From Motilimonas cestriensis (GTDB lineage Bacteria > Pseudomonadota > Gammaproteobacteria > Enterobacterales > CBDFNC01), in assembly GCF_021295315.1 (NCBI RefSeq), contig NZ_JAIMJA010000007.1, positions 62,001 to 126,000 on the forward strand: a stretch of DNA of 64,000 nucleotides, given 5' to 3'. The notes below the pieces were generated by a model. That model was not told the origin of the DNA, ran no database searches, and worked only from the letters and a program-made list of their open reading frames with translations. Positions 47,191-57,300 of the stretch are shown in pieces. Each line of letters opens with the position of its first letter. The stretch's first letter is position 1. The translations under genes and the position numbers were made by a program.

Positions 47191-48390
47191 TTAGTCATAC
47201 TGATCTATAACGGCGTGAACTTTTTTAAGAAGCGTTTCAGCGTTAGTAGGCTTAACTATGTAATCAATCGCGCCACTCTCCAAACAAGTTCTAAAATGTT
47301 CTTTATCAGAATAACTGGTCAGCATAATAATGGGTATCGTCGATAAGTTTGGTATTTTCTTACATGCTTTAATGGTCTCAATCCCATCTAGTATCGGCAT
47401 ATCGATATCAAGTAACAATAATTTGGGATCCGACACTTTTGCCTTCATGATAGCTTCCGCTCCATTAGAAGCAGTTTCAACTTTGAAGCCTTTCGGTTCG
47501 AGCATTGAGGCTAAAATTTTAACTAAAACAGGCTGATCATCGGCAATGACAATGGTTATTTTCTTTAGCGGTTTTATTGCCCACATTGGCGACTTCACTA
47601 CACCCGTTTTTGCTACTTTATTTTTAGTTTTTCTTACAGGTTTAGCCGATTCTTGCAAGGCCTTGAACATCTGCTCAGTATGCTGCTTTAGCTTATCAAG
47701 CTCAGGTGATACCGATATGGAGCGAAGCATGTCAAGTAATCTTGCCACTTCCTGCTCCGACAGTTTTCCTGCCAATTTTTCCAATGACTGACTAAGTTCA
47801 TCTTTAATTGCACTGCCAATAAGCCCATCGAATTTGCTAATCACTTCATCTAATTTACTAGATTGTTCACTGCCTGCGTGACGAATTTTATCACATAAGG
47901 CCTTTAATGATTGGTCACTACCTTCTTGTAACTCATCAAGTTCTCTCGATTTTTTCAGCAATGCCATGTCTAGTGATATTTTTTCCACTGCCCGCTTAAG
48001 TGATAAATTTAGTTTTTTATTGTCGTATATCGGCTTAATTGTTTCGTAACTATAAAACTCACCCTTCTCGCATAATTGGTAAGCTAGCTCGCGATGGCTT
48101 TTATCACACAATAGAAAGTTTTCATGATTAATATTAAAAATAGGCGCGAGCGACTCATTTTTACATAAGCTTTTTTTTAACACCCATGAGGTATGTGGAT
48201 TATCAAAAGCAAAAATAAATAGAAAGCTATGATGATGCTGTCTAAAACAGTTAAGATATTCTTTCGGCTCTAACCTTATATCTGCATAAAATACATTGCT
48301 AAAACGTGTTTTTAGTAACGATGACAACGCATCCACCGTTTCATGTGACTCGTGAAAGACGATCAAACTTGTCGATGTTCTTTTATCCAT
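47191..48390 (-). CDS. Response regulator with divergent N-terminal domain, coiled coil and C-terminal receiver
   Basis: 399 aa. The C-terminal receiver (about 277-399) is complete: acidic pair Asp284/Asp285, phospho-acceptor Asp328 (LLLLDID), Thr358 and Lys380-Pro. The N-terminal 120 residues have a receiver-like secondary structure order but lack the acidic pocket, so they may be a pseudo-receiver. The middle (about 125-250) is helical and charged, likely a coiled coil. There is no DNA-binding or enzymatic output domain, so it probably acts through protein contacts. It lies 31 bp after the hybrid kinase gene and is its probable partner. Confidence 0.82.
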   Translation of the reverse strand: MDKRTSTSLIVFHESHETVDALSSLLKTRFSNVFYADIRLEPKEYLNCFRQHHHSFLFIFAFDNPHTSWVLKKSLCKNESLAPIFNINHENFLLCDKSHRELAYQLCEKGEFYSYETIKPIYDNKKLNLSLKRAVEKISLDMALLKKSRELDELQEGSDQSLKALCDKIRHAGSEQSSKLDEVISKFDGLIGSAIKDELSQSLEKLAGKLSEQEVARLLDMLRSISVSPELDKLKQHTEQMFKALQESAKPVRKTKNKVAKTGVVKSPMWAIKPLKKITIVIADDQPVLVKILASMLEPKGFKVETASNGAEAIMKAKVSDPKLLLLDIDMPILDGIETIKACKKIPNLSTIPIIMLTSYSDKEHFRTCLESGAIDYIVKPTNAETLLKKVHAVIDQYD

Positions 48391-48421
48391 GATGAGCCCA
48401 TTGTTGTTATTTGAACATTAT

Positions 48422-51400
48422 TTACTTTATGATGCCCTGTGTTTGAAAATAGCGCTTCATCTGTACGGTTAATAAATTAATTTGCTCCATGAGTTGTTCC
48501 GCTTCAACCCAATCACCACCAAACTCTTCAAGCGCCTTAAATAACTTGGCATGTTCAAAAGCACCACTTGAGTGAGAGGCTCCACGCGCACCATGGGCGA
48601 TATGTTTCAACTTTTCGCCAGCTTTTGTATCGATTATTTGGCGCAAGTTACTCACGTCATTAACAAGGCCATCCCAGAACATGGCTAAAATTTCGCTAAT
48701 CAAAACATGATCTTCACTGCCCATCATGTCATGCAAGTGATTATAGTTGATAATATTAATATTAGATGCTACCTGATCAATTGGTTGCCTGATTTCTTCC
48801 TGAACTGACAAAGCCTTATCTTCTGAGCCGGTTGCTCGAGTCCATTTTGCAATCACATTTTCAAGTATATTTAGTTCAAGAGGTTTAACCATGTAATCAT
48901 TCATTCCAACTGCTAACCCTGCATCAACCTCATCCGACATCCCATTTGCTGTGATAGCAACGATCTTGGTACTCGGTCTGTTTTCTTTCAATTCAGTTTC
49001 CCTGATCTTTTTAGTCAACTGTAAACCATCCATTTTCGGCATATGCCAATCAGTTAGTAGTAGCGAAAATTTTCCTTTTAACCACTTTTCATAAGCGTCT
49101 AATCCATTCGAACACAACACATATTGATAGCCTAGATGGGATAGCTGACCTTGAATAACCTTAAGATTTGTTGGGTGGTCCTCAGCGACCAAGATAGGCA
49201 ATATCGCAGTCCGCTCATTCCTTTTTGTTTGTTTTTTATCTAATGGACCGTCTGCCCCTTTACTAAATTTTAGTGGTTCACCAATTAGCGAATGGAGTGC
49301 ATTAATAAATTGAGTTGGCTTGATAAAGCGCGCTGATAGTCGATACGTATTCTGGTCTACCCAACCAGATACCAGTTTAGAATAAGGTTTTATTTGAAGG
49401 ACTTGCATAAAATCTGAATGTTTATAGTGTCCGTCTGTTAGTACAATAACTCTTGGAAGTATATCCTGAAATATTATCTCTTTACGCTGTACAACCTTAT
49501 CAGAACATCCGATTCCTTGAATAATCGTTAAGCAGACCTGCTCAAGCTCTTTATCGTCGCACTCAACAAGAAACCACCATTGTTTAAGAGGGTTCAAGAT
49601 TGGATAAAGTGGCGTTTGCAGAGCCACCTTAGCCGGTAGCTTAGCTCTGAATATAGCCCCGTTTCCTAACTCGCTTTCAACATCAACCTTTCCTCCCATC
49701 ATAGTTACTAATGAGTGTGTAATTGACAAGCCTAGCCCTGTTCCACCAAACTTACGGGTTGTTGAATTATCAGCCTGAATAAACGGCGAAAACAAATCTT
49801 TTAATTGAGCGGTAGACATACCAACCCCATTATCTTCCACTTCGAATACAATATTGCTATTCGAATCATCAATTTGGTCCTTAAAGTATTGAGCTCGTAA
49901 TATTACTTTTCCTTTTCTTAAACCATCTTGCTTGCTAAATTTTATGGCATTACCAACAAGATTAATCAGTATTTGTCGAACTCGATTAGGATCCATATAT
50001 ATTGCTTCAGGAATCGATAAATCAACGTTGATAAAAATACTTACACCATTGTTGTGCGCACTAACCGACAGCACATCAGCTGTTTTCTCTATCAGTTCTA
50101 ACACTGAAATAGGTAAACGCTCTAAAGGCATTTTTCCTGCTTCAATTTTTGAGAAATCAAGAATATCATTGATTATATTTAGTAGGGCAAATGACGAGTC
50201 ACTAATCGTATCCAACATGTCAATTTGCTCATTTGACATCTCCGTTTCTCTAAGTAGTTCAATCATTCCTATCACACCATTCATCGGTGTTCGGATTTCA
50301 TGGCTCATGGTTGCTAAAAAACGAGACTTTGCCTGATTTTCTTGTTGTGCCTCAATCGCTTCTTGGGTTAATAATTTATTCAACTCATGCTCTTGTGTGA
50401 CATCTATATTCACACCAAACGCTTCACTGGGTTCATCGTCTTTATAAACAACATAGGCTGATGCTTTTACCCAACGAATATCGCCAGTCTGTTGATTAAC
50501 AATTCGAAATTCATACTTAAATGGGCAGTTATTAGCAATAGCAGAAAAAAATGCAGACTCAGTAGCAACAAGGTCATCAGGATGAAGTGTGTCTCGCCAT
50601 GCCTGATACGTAAGGTTTTCTTGAAATGGTACCCCGTACATCTTGTACATATGACTATCCCAATACAAAGCTTGGGTTTTAATGTTAATAGACCAGTTAC
50701 AGATTCCGCCGGCTTCAGAGGCAAGAGTGCGGCACTCGAGTAAATGATCTCGCTCTTGTTTAGAGCGCAACAACTCTGCTTCTGCGTGTTTGATTGATTC
50801 AATATCATCAATAATAACAGTAAAATATTTTGGTTTATGATCTTGATCTGTAACAACCGACACGGTGAAATTTGCCCAAAAAGCACGCTTGTCTAGGGTT
50901 ATAAATTGCAATTCAAGGTTGAATGACCCCTCTCGTTTTTGAACCAACTCCAGCATTTGCGCTTTTAGTGTATTTTGAACAACGTCTTGTTGAAGTGTCA
51001 CATCACCTATATTCATTTCAAGAAGCTTTTGCTCCTTATAGCCGAGATACTGACAGAGCTGTTCGTTGACTTCTATAAACAGTCCACTTAGGTCTAATCT
51101 TGCAATGCCCACCGCAGCTTGGCTAAAAGCACTCTGAAAAAGTCGCTCTCGTTCGGTTAGCTCTTCTAAGAGAAATGCGGCTACTGATGGTTCATCTGAG
51201 CAACTTATAATACTTTTAGGCGAGGTTTCAGCCGTTATTCCAGCTTGAAAAGGTACAGTGTTAAATTGCAGTAAAAATTGTGCTACCGGCTGTGATGATT
51301 CATAGAGTGGAGTGACACTGACATTTAACTCCTCATTGTAAAAGCTCTGTTTCGATAGTTGGCTCTCCTGCAACCCTTGCCTAAGCGCAATAACCCCCTC

Positions 51401-51625
51401 AGGATTGCATTTTTCGTTTAACAATTGTAGGCAAGGCTTATCTATAATTTGATCGGCGGCTTCTTCACACATGGATTCAAAGGCAAAATTCACGTAAGTA
51501 ATTGGAATATGAGAAATCATTGCGTCGCATATCAAAATCGGGCATGTCATCGCATTAAACACCCGAGTCTCAATCAGGGTTTCAATCTGACTACCCACTT
51601 GGAAATCGGTTTGGCTCATATTCAT
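48422..51625 (-). CDS. Hybrid sensor histidine kinase with PAS domains, receiver and HPt
   Basis: About 1067 aa from ATG 51625 (AAGGGG 5 nt upstream; a GTG six codons earlier overlaps the ribosome site). Order: N-terminal PAS-like (about 20-125), PAS (about 155-285), PAS with PAC (about 300-415), HisKA with phospho-His442 (FLATMSHEIRTPMNGVIG), HATPase (NxVGNAIKF, DNGVGM, GGTGLGLSI), a degenerate receiver-like stretch (about 675-785), receiver (Asp859 in LLLTDWHMPKMDG) and HPt with candidate His1011 (IAHGARGASHS). No transmembrane helix: a cytoplasmic sensor. Phosphate would pass His-Asp-His and on to the next gene's receiver. Confidence 0.92.
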   Translation of the reverse strand: MNMSQTDFQVGSQIETLIETRVFNAMTCPILICDAMISHIPITYVNFAFESMCEEAADQIIDKPCLQLLNEKCNPEGVIALRQGLQESQLSKQSFYNEELNVSVTPLYESSQPVAQFLLQFNTVPFQAGITAETSPKSIISCSDEPSVAAFLLEELTERERLFQSAFSQAAVGIARLDLSGLFIEVNEQLCQYLGYKEQKLLEMNIGDVTLQQDVVQNTLKAQMLELVQKREGSFNLELQFITLDKRAFWANFTVSVVTDQDHKPKYFTVIIDDIESIKHAEAELLRSKQERDHLLECRTLASEAGGICNWSINIKTQALYWDSHMYKMYGVPFQENLTYQAWRDTLHPDDLVATESAFFSAIANNCPFKYEFRIVNQQTGDIRWVKASAYVVYKDDEPSEAFGVNIDVTQEHELNKLLTQEAIEAQQENQAKSRFLATMSHEIRTPMNGVIGMIELLRETEMSNEQIDMLDTISDSSFALLNIINDILDFSKIEAGKMPLERLPISVLELIEKTADVLSVSAHNNGVSIFINVDLSIPEAIYMDPNRVRQILINLVGNAIKFSKQDGLRKGKVILRAQYFKDQIDDSNSNIVFEVEDNGVGMSTAQLKDLFSPFIQADNSTTRKFGGTGLGLSITHSLVTMMGGKVDVESELGNGAIFRAKLPAKVALQTPLYPILNPLKQWWFLVECDDKELEQVCLTIIQGIGCSDKVVQRKEIIFQDILPRVIVLTDGHYKHSDFMQVLQIKPYSKLVSGWVDQNTYRLSARFIKPTQFINALHSLIGEPLKFSKGADGPLDKKQTKRNERTAILPILVAEDHPTNLKVIQGQLSHLGYQYVLCSNGLDAYEKWLKGKFSLLLTDWHMPKMDGLQLTKKIRETELKENRPSTKIVAITANGMSDEVDAGLAVGMNDYMVKPLELNILENVIAKWTRATGSEDKALSVQEEIRQPIDQVASNINIINYNHLHDMMGSEDHVLISEILAMFWDGLVNDVSNLRQIIDTKAGEKLKHIAHGARGASHSSGAFEHAKLFKALEEFGGDWVEAEQLMEQINLLTVQMKRYFQTQGIIK

Positions 51626-52177
51626 TACGCCCCTTTTAGTCACTTTCTACCCGAGAGAAATAAATTTAAAAAACAACAATCTAATAATAAGTAACCAAAT
51701 AAAAATAACCTTTTCCACTATTCAAAGATAGAAGTAATACTTTTTAAATCAAATAATATCGCTTAAATAAAACAACCTTTAATTAATAACTAATTGACAC
51801 TTTGCTACTTTTTGGCGGGATTACCCAGTCAGTGACATGGATAGGTGATAAAGCAGTAGAGATAGTCAACAAACGTACCTAATAAAATTCAGTTAGCCCC
51901 GCGGCTGTGAGCATTTTGCTCACTAACGGATGAAGTATATTTTTATCGCAAAATTTCGTTTTCAGGGATGAAAACGCAAAGCGTATAGGGATATATACCC
52001 AAACAAGCTTAAGAACTTCTGGTTGATAATTATTTACAGGGTCTTGTTTGGGTCTATTCAAAGCGTTTTTGCAGCAAAAATAAAAGATTCCGTCTATCCA
52101 GAACTCGAGTTAGGTTAGAAAATTGCCAAACTTTGCAATGAGAGTAGTCTCATCCAGCTATATGAATACAAGGGCAA
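51626..52177. other. Intergenic region with hairpin cluster
   Basis: 552 bp between the hybrid kinase and pbpC. The left half is AT-rich and probably holds the kinase promoter. The right half contains three separate perfect stem-loops (see repeat entry). A 60-codon open frame at 51879-52061 runs through the hairpins and has no family match or ribosome site, so it is not called. Confidence 0.6.
51907..52053. repeat. Cluster of three perfect inverted repeats
   Basis: GTGAGCA-TTT-TGCTCAC (51907-51923), CGTTTTCA-GGGA-TGAAAACG (51957-51976) and ACCCAAACAAG (51997-52007) paired with CTTGTTTGGGT (52043-52053). Three stems in 150 bp of non-coding DNA suggest a structured RNA, a dispersed intergenic repeat of the genome or a complex terminator for the upstream locus. 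Confidence 0.55.
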
Positions 52178-54364
52178 CTAATAAACCGCTATCGCCACAG
52201 AGTCACAGCCAGACTGATCGCAAGCGGTGAGTTTGTGGCTCCCTCGCCTCAAATCATCAAGATCAAGAGCGTCACCTTCGATATATTTATCGTTTAAGTA
52301 CCATTTTGCTTGCGCCACATTGCTCTTAAGCAGCAGACGCTGCTTGGTATAGGAGAAAATACTGGTTTTATCACGCGGGAAGATAATTTTGACCTTGGCT
52401 CGCTGAGTCGAATTAATCGCTGTAAATGGGGTTTGTTGCTGCCAGATTTGCATCGCCAGTGGCCACTGATGTAAAGCTTGCCCACTGCCTCGCTGCTTTA
52501 AAGTGGCAGGTGTTAAGCCGTTAATGGTCCAAGCCTTGTGTTTAGTTAAGCAGTTTTCTTCACGTACTAATGCGCTATTAAGCCCTGATGGCCAGCAAAT
52601 CTGTTGCTTTACCACACTCGCTGGACGGGTGATCTTTGTTTTATCGGCGGGCAGCAAATCAAAAGTATCAAATAAAATAGGGCCAGCTTGGTTTGCACCT
52701 GTTTGACCGACATGAGGCGCGCCATCGGGACGCCCGATCCAAACGCCGACGGTATAATCGCCGCTTACGCCAATGGCCCACGCATCACGAAAACCATAGC
52801 TAGTGCCGGTTTTCCAGCTAATACGGCGACCATAAGCCGCTTTGGCGCGATCAGGCGGTGGAATTTTACTTAAGGTATCGGCAATGATCCACGCCGCCCC
52901 TTCAGACATTAATGGCTGTACCTGTTTCGCTTTTGTTAACCCTTGGCCATGTCTAAAAACAGGTTTCACCATCTCACCTTGGCGCGCTAAGGCAGAATAC
53001 AGGCTGATTAACTCACGCAAGGTAATGCCATTGCCCCCTAATGCTATGGCCAAGTTCGGTTTGGCTACCCGTAAATCTATTCCTTGCTTAGTAAGCTGGT
53101 CGGCAAAATAATCCGGCGTAATGGCTTCCATCACCTGAACCGCAGGCACATTTTTTGAGGTGCGCAGCGCCATGTCTAAACGCATGGGGCCGGCAAAGGC
53201 GTGACTAAAGTTAGTCGGGCTATAATCGCCAAAGCTACGCGGCACATCGGTAAGCAAACTGGCTGAATGCACTAATCCACGATCGAGCGCCATGGCATAA
53301 ATAAAAGGCTTTAGGGTAGAGCCCGGCGAGCGTACGGCTTTGGTCATATCAACATGGCCAAAACGTTGTGCGCTGTAAAAATCTGCCGAGCCTTTATAAG
53401 CAAGTACATGCCCTTGGCGATTATCCATTACCATCACAGCGACAGAAAGCTGGCTAGACAAGCGACTTAACCGCCTTGCCACTACGGCATCGACATCGGC
53501 TTGTAAGGTTTGATTAATGTAGGTTTTGATATTGGCATCAACGGGCGCCTGTTGGCGCAGCTCTCTGGCTAGCAGTGGCGTGGATTGCGGCAAGCTTATA
53601 CGCCCCGCTTTTATCGGCTCTTGACGCATCATCTTCTGCTGGTATTCGGAGATCACCTCAAACGTTAATAAACGGTCAATTACCTTGTTTCGGGCTTTTA
53701 GGGCGCGTTCAGGGTGGCGATCGGGTCGATATAAACTGGGTCGCTGCGGCACTACCACCAACAAAGCCGATTCAGTTAAATTAAGCTGATCGGCCGTTTT
53801 ACCAAAATATCGCAGGCTAGCAGCTTGCACGCCCTCAATGTTGCCGCCCATTGGCGTATAAGTAAGGTATAAATTAAGGATCTGCGCTTTATCTAAATTC
53901 CACTCCAACTGCAGTGCCCGAAATAGCTGAGTTAATTTGCCAAGGTAGGTACGTGAGTGAGGATAAAACATTCTTGCTACTTGCATGGTCAGGGTTGAGC
54001 CACCTGAGATCACCCGGCCATAGTGCCAGTGTTGATACAAGGCGCGCACTAACGACAGCGGATTAACGCCAACGTGCTGATAAAAATAGCGGTCTTCATA
54101 GGCCATTAACGCCTTCAGATAAAACGGGCTGACGTCATGGCTATCCACTGCAATACGATAAACGCCTTGTTCGTTGGAGAACTGGCGTAAGATCTGCCCT
54201 TGCTCGGTATAAATGGTGGTAGAAACGTGCCCTTTTACCGAATAATCAAACGGAAACAGTTTGTTAAGTAAGTAAAAGAAAGCAAAAAGCGATACGCATA
54301 ATAGCGCGCTAAAGCGAGTAAACCGCCACAACGCGCCTTTTAATTTTATAGCCTCTATCGCCAT
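52178..54364 (-). CDS. pbpC: Penicillin-binding protein 1C
   Basis: 728 aa, bifunctional class A-like PBP. N-terminal membrane anchor (about 17-37); GT51 glycosyltransferase with Glu90 in YEDRYFYQHVG and GGSTLTMQVAR (121-131); transpeptidase with SPGSTLKPF (SxxK, Ser349-Lys352), SKN (403-405) and KTG (518-520), then the BiPBP C-terminal domain. All catalytic residues are present. It lies 26 bp after yfhM on the same strand, the well-known yfhM-pbpC pair that couples a colonisation-type macroglobulin to peptidoglycan repair. No clear ribosome site at its ATG, so coupling to yfhM is likely. Confidence 0.95.
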   Translation of the reverse strand: MAIEAIKLKGALWRFTRFSALLCVSLFAFFYLLNKLFPFDYSVKGHVSTTIYTEQGQILRQFSNEQGVYRIAVDSHDVSPFYLKALMAYEDRYFYQHVGVNPLSLVRALYQHWHYGRVISGGSTLTMQVARMFYPHSRTYLGKLTQLFRALQLEWNLDKAQILNLYLTYTPMGGNIEGVQAASLRYFGKTADQLNLTESALLVVVPQRPSLYRPDRHPERALKARNKVIDRLLTFEVISEYQQKMMRQEPIKAGRISLPQSTPLLARELRQQAPVDANIKTYINQTLQADVDAVVARRLSRLSSQLSVAVMVMDNRQGHVLAYKGSADFYSAQRFGHVDMTKAVRSPGSTLKPFIYAMALDRGLVHSASLLTDVPRSFGDYSPTNFSHAFAGPMRLDMALRTSKNVPAVQVMEAITPDYFADQLTKQGIDLRVAKPNLAIALGGNGITLRELISLYSALARQGEMVKPVFRHGQGLTKAKQVQPLMSEGAAWIIADTLSKIPPPDRAKAAYGRRISWKTGTSYGFRDAWAIGVSGDYTVGVWIGRPDGAPHVGQTGANQAGPILFDTFDLLPADKTKITRPASVVKQQICWPSGLNSALVREENCLTKHKAWTINGLTPATLKQRGSGQALHQWPLAMQIWQQQTPFTAINSTQRAKVKIIFPRDKTSIFSYTKQRLLLKSNVAQAKWYLNDKYIEGDALDLDDLRRGSHKLTACDQSGCDSVAIAVY

Positions 54365-54390
54365 TGCTTTTTTATATAGCCTTACACGTG

Positions 54391-57300
54391 TTACTGAATA
54401 TTAAGCTGAGCCACTGAGCCAGTTTGATAAATAAAACGTGCTGGCTGATACATATCCTCAATATAGAGCGCCGGCATTTTCGCCTGACCTTGGCTTTGCG
54501 CTCGTAACACATAAGCCAGTGTTAACTCTTTGTACTGACCAGCACTTGGTAATGCTACCACCCAGCGGTCGTTACGATATTCAATGCGCTCAGCGGCGGC
54601 ATTATCGGTTTTTTCTAACACCGCGGCAATCAAGGCATCACTGTTAGTAAACGCAGGGTCTTCTAATACAAACCCTGTTGGTACTTGCTCTACCAATAAG
54701 CCATTTTTTAAATACTCTTTTAATTTTACCGTTAGCACCACAATGAGCTTATCCCCTACAGCGAGTGTTGCTGCTTGTTGAGTATTGTTGCCATCCATCG
54801 CTTGCATGCTAATTGGCTGGCCATTACTTTGATAAAAAGTTCTGGTCACGTGCTCAATATCGATTGTCGACGTTGGCGGCGTATTGGCGTTGGCATGGCC
54901 TTGCGCAGACGCAATCACATAAACAGGGTTGGTTGATTTATTTTCCAGTACCAACTCAGGCCACATTGGTGCACTGCCTTGCCCTTGCGCAGTATGTTCA
55001 ACACCATCTAGGGTCAAGCTTACAGGCTGCTGATTTAACTGCTTTAAGCTTATGCCAGCCTCAACCAAGGCGTTATTTTCTTGGGTACTGAGGTAGCGGT
55101 CTTTACTGGCCTGCTGTACTACTTTTTCTACTAGTTGATTACGCAGCGCAATGAGCGGCTGACTCAGTTTTACCCGTTGTTCAAGTTGAGCGAGTAACGC
55201 AACAATACGCGCATTATCCCGCACCGCTGAGCCGTAATCATAATCCTGCCAGCGCGTCGATTGGCGGGTTTGAGTATTCGCGTTAAGCAAATATTGTTGA
55301 CCTTTTGCCGCATCGCCAGCCAGCATAAACGCAGCGCCAAGATGAGCCGAGTCAAGGGCAGAGCTAAACGTTACTTGCTCTAACTGCCAAAGATCTGACA
55401 CCGTAATTTGCCCCTCACGCGCTAAGATCCAAGCACTATAAAAAGCCGCAGATGACTGTTGTTGTAACAGCTGCCCTAGATAACGTTGGCTGGCATTAAA
55501 CATATCATCAGGCACCAAGGCTTCATCAAATTGGTTCACCCGCGCCAAAAAGTCACTGACATAAGCACTGATCCAATAGCGGGTATCGCCGTGTTTACTC
55601 CACATGGCAAAACTGCCGTTGGCTTTTTGCATACCCGATAAGCGTTGTACCGCTTGACTGAGTAACTGACGCTCTGTTTTCTTTGCTAATATCGGCGCTT
55701 TTAATAAATCCAGCGACGTATCTTGATACAACCAAGGCAATGCCTTACTGGTCGTTTGTTCGGCGCAGCCATAAGGGTAAGCAAATAAATGTTGTGCGTA
55801 TTGGCCAATATTTAGCATCGCCGATGACGAAAAACTTAACCAGCCAGCCTTCCCCTTAACCGGTGTCATATTCGGCCAGTTGCCGCTTTCATTTAACCAA
55901 ACACTCTCACCGGCCGCTAAGGTGCGATGTACCACATGAGATAGCATCGGCTCAGGGCTGCGCACCGGCATCTGCCAGCTGCGGGTTTGAGAGTAAACAT
56001 CACTGGCTAAGGTTAAGGTTAACTGTCCTTTACTAAAGCCTGCATTGGCCGACAAACTCACGGGTAAACTTGCCCGTTCACCGTCTTGCAACGTCACTTC
56101 AAGCTGCGTATTGCCTTCAAGGCTGAGGGCTTCATCACCACTGACTTGCGCGTTGATGGTTGCCACTTCGCCCGATTGATTAAATACTTCTAACAAAGTT
56201 TGCGTTTTGTCACCGGGCGCAATAAATCGAGGTACCGACAGCTCGGCGACCAGCGGCGCAGCAATAGCGACATCCTCAACTTGCTGTCCTACTTGCTTGG
56301 CGCTAAACACGGTCGCCACCACTTGTGCTTCACCGTTATAGTCAGGCAATGCAATAGACACCGTGGCTTGACCATTGGCATCAAGGGCCACCAGATCAGA
56401 CATAATAGTAATTGTTTTGGCCTCAACCAAATCACCTAAATGATTATTTGCAGCCATATCACCGCCATAACGATGACGTAAAAAGGAATCAGGACGCTGC
56501 TGATATTGACGAGAATATAAATCCACGACATCAGCGCCGTATCTACGCTGGGCAAAAAACCAATCACTGATGGATGGCACCTGATAACGCGATAAGTTCG
56601 TAATGCCCTTGTCCATTAAAGAAAGGGTTAACCATGCCTGCTCACCGGTGAGCTCGCCGGCGCTAACGGTAAAGGTGGCATTTTCAAGGGGACGCAGCGG
56701 CTGTTGATGCTCGATGGCAACTTTAACTATGCGCTGCTGACGATCCAGTAGCACTGGCTTAATGCTAAACAAGCGTCTTGGCATATGCTCAGTGGTGACT
56801 ATCTGCGTGGCCGTTAAGTAAATGTCGTGGCGCTTTAGATTTTCAGGTATCGTCACGGCGGCACTGCCTTTGCCATCAACAACAGTAATATTTTGTTGCC
56901 AAAGAATTTTGCCTGCTTCTAACGCCAGCTGAATGTCGCCATCAAAATCGCTGTTGATGGTAACCTCAACTTGCTCACCATTTTGGTAATGGGGTTTATT
57001 TAGCGTTAAGTCTAGATGATCGGGTTTTGCTGGTTTTTGCTGTCCGCCTTCCTGCCAGCCAGCATAAAAAGTGTATAAGGTTTCGACGCCATCACTGTTG
57101 CGTAACCGCACGCGATAATCGCCCCACTCTACAGCAACATTAATGTCAGCGGCCTCGCCTTGGTTGACGTTAATCACTTCACTTAATACTGGGCGCCACT
57201 CATTATCACGCACTAAATCCCAACCATAAGCTTCGCTATAGGTCCAATAGTAGCCACCGCGGTTGCGCTCTAGCTTATACTCCAACTTACCTGCCATTGG

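Noticed and set aside
51879-52061. 60-codon open frame, minus strand, between the kinase and pbpC
   Set aside because: It runs through three hairpins, has no ribosome site and shows no domain-like pattern.
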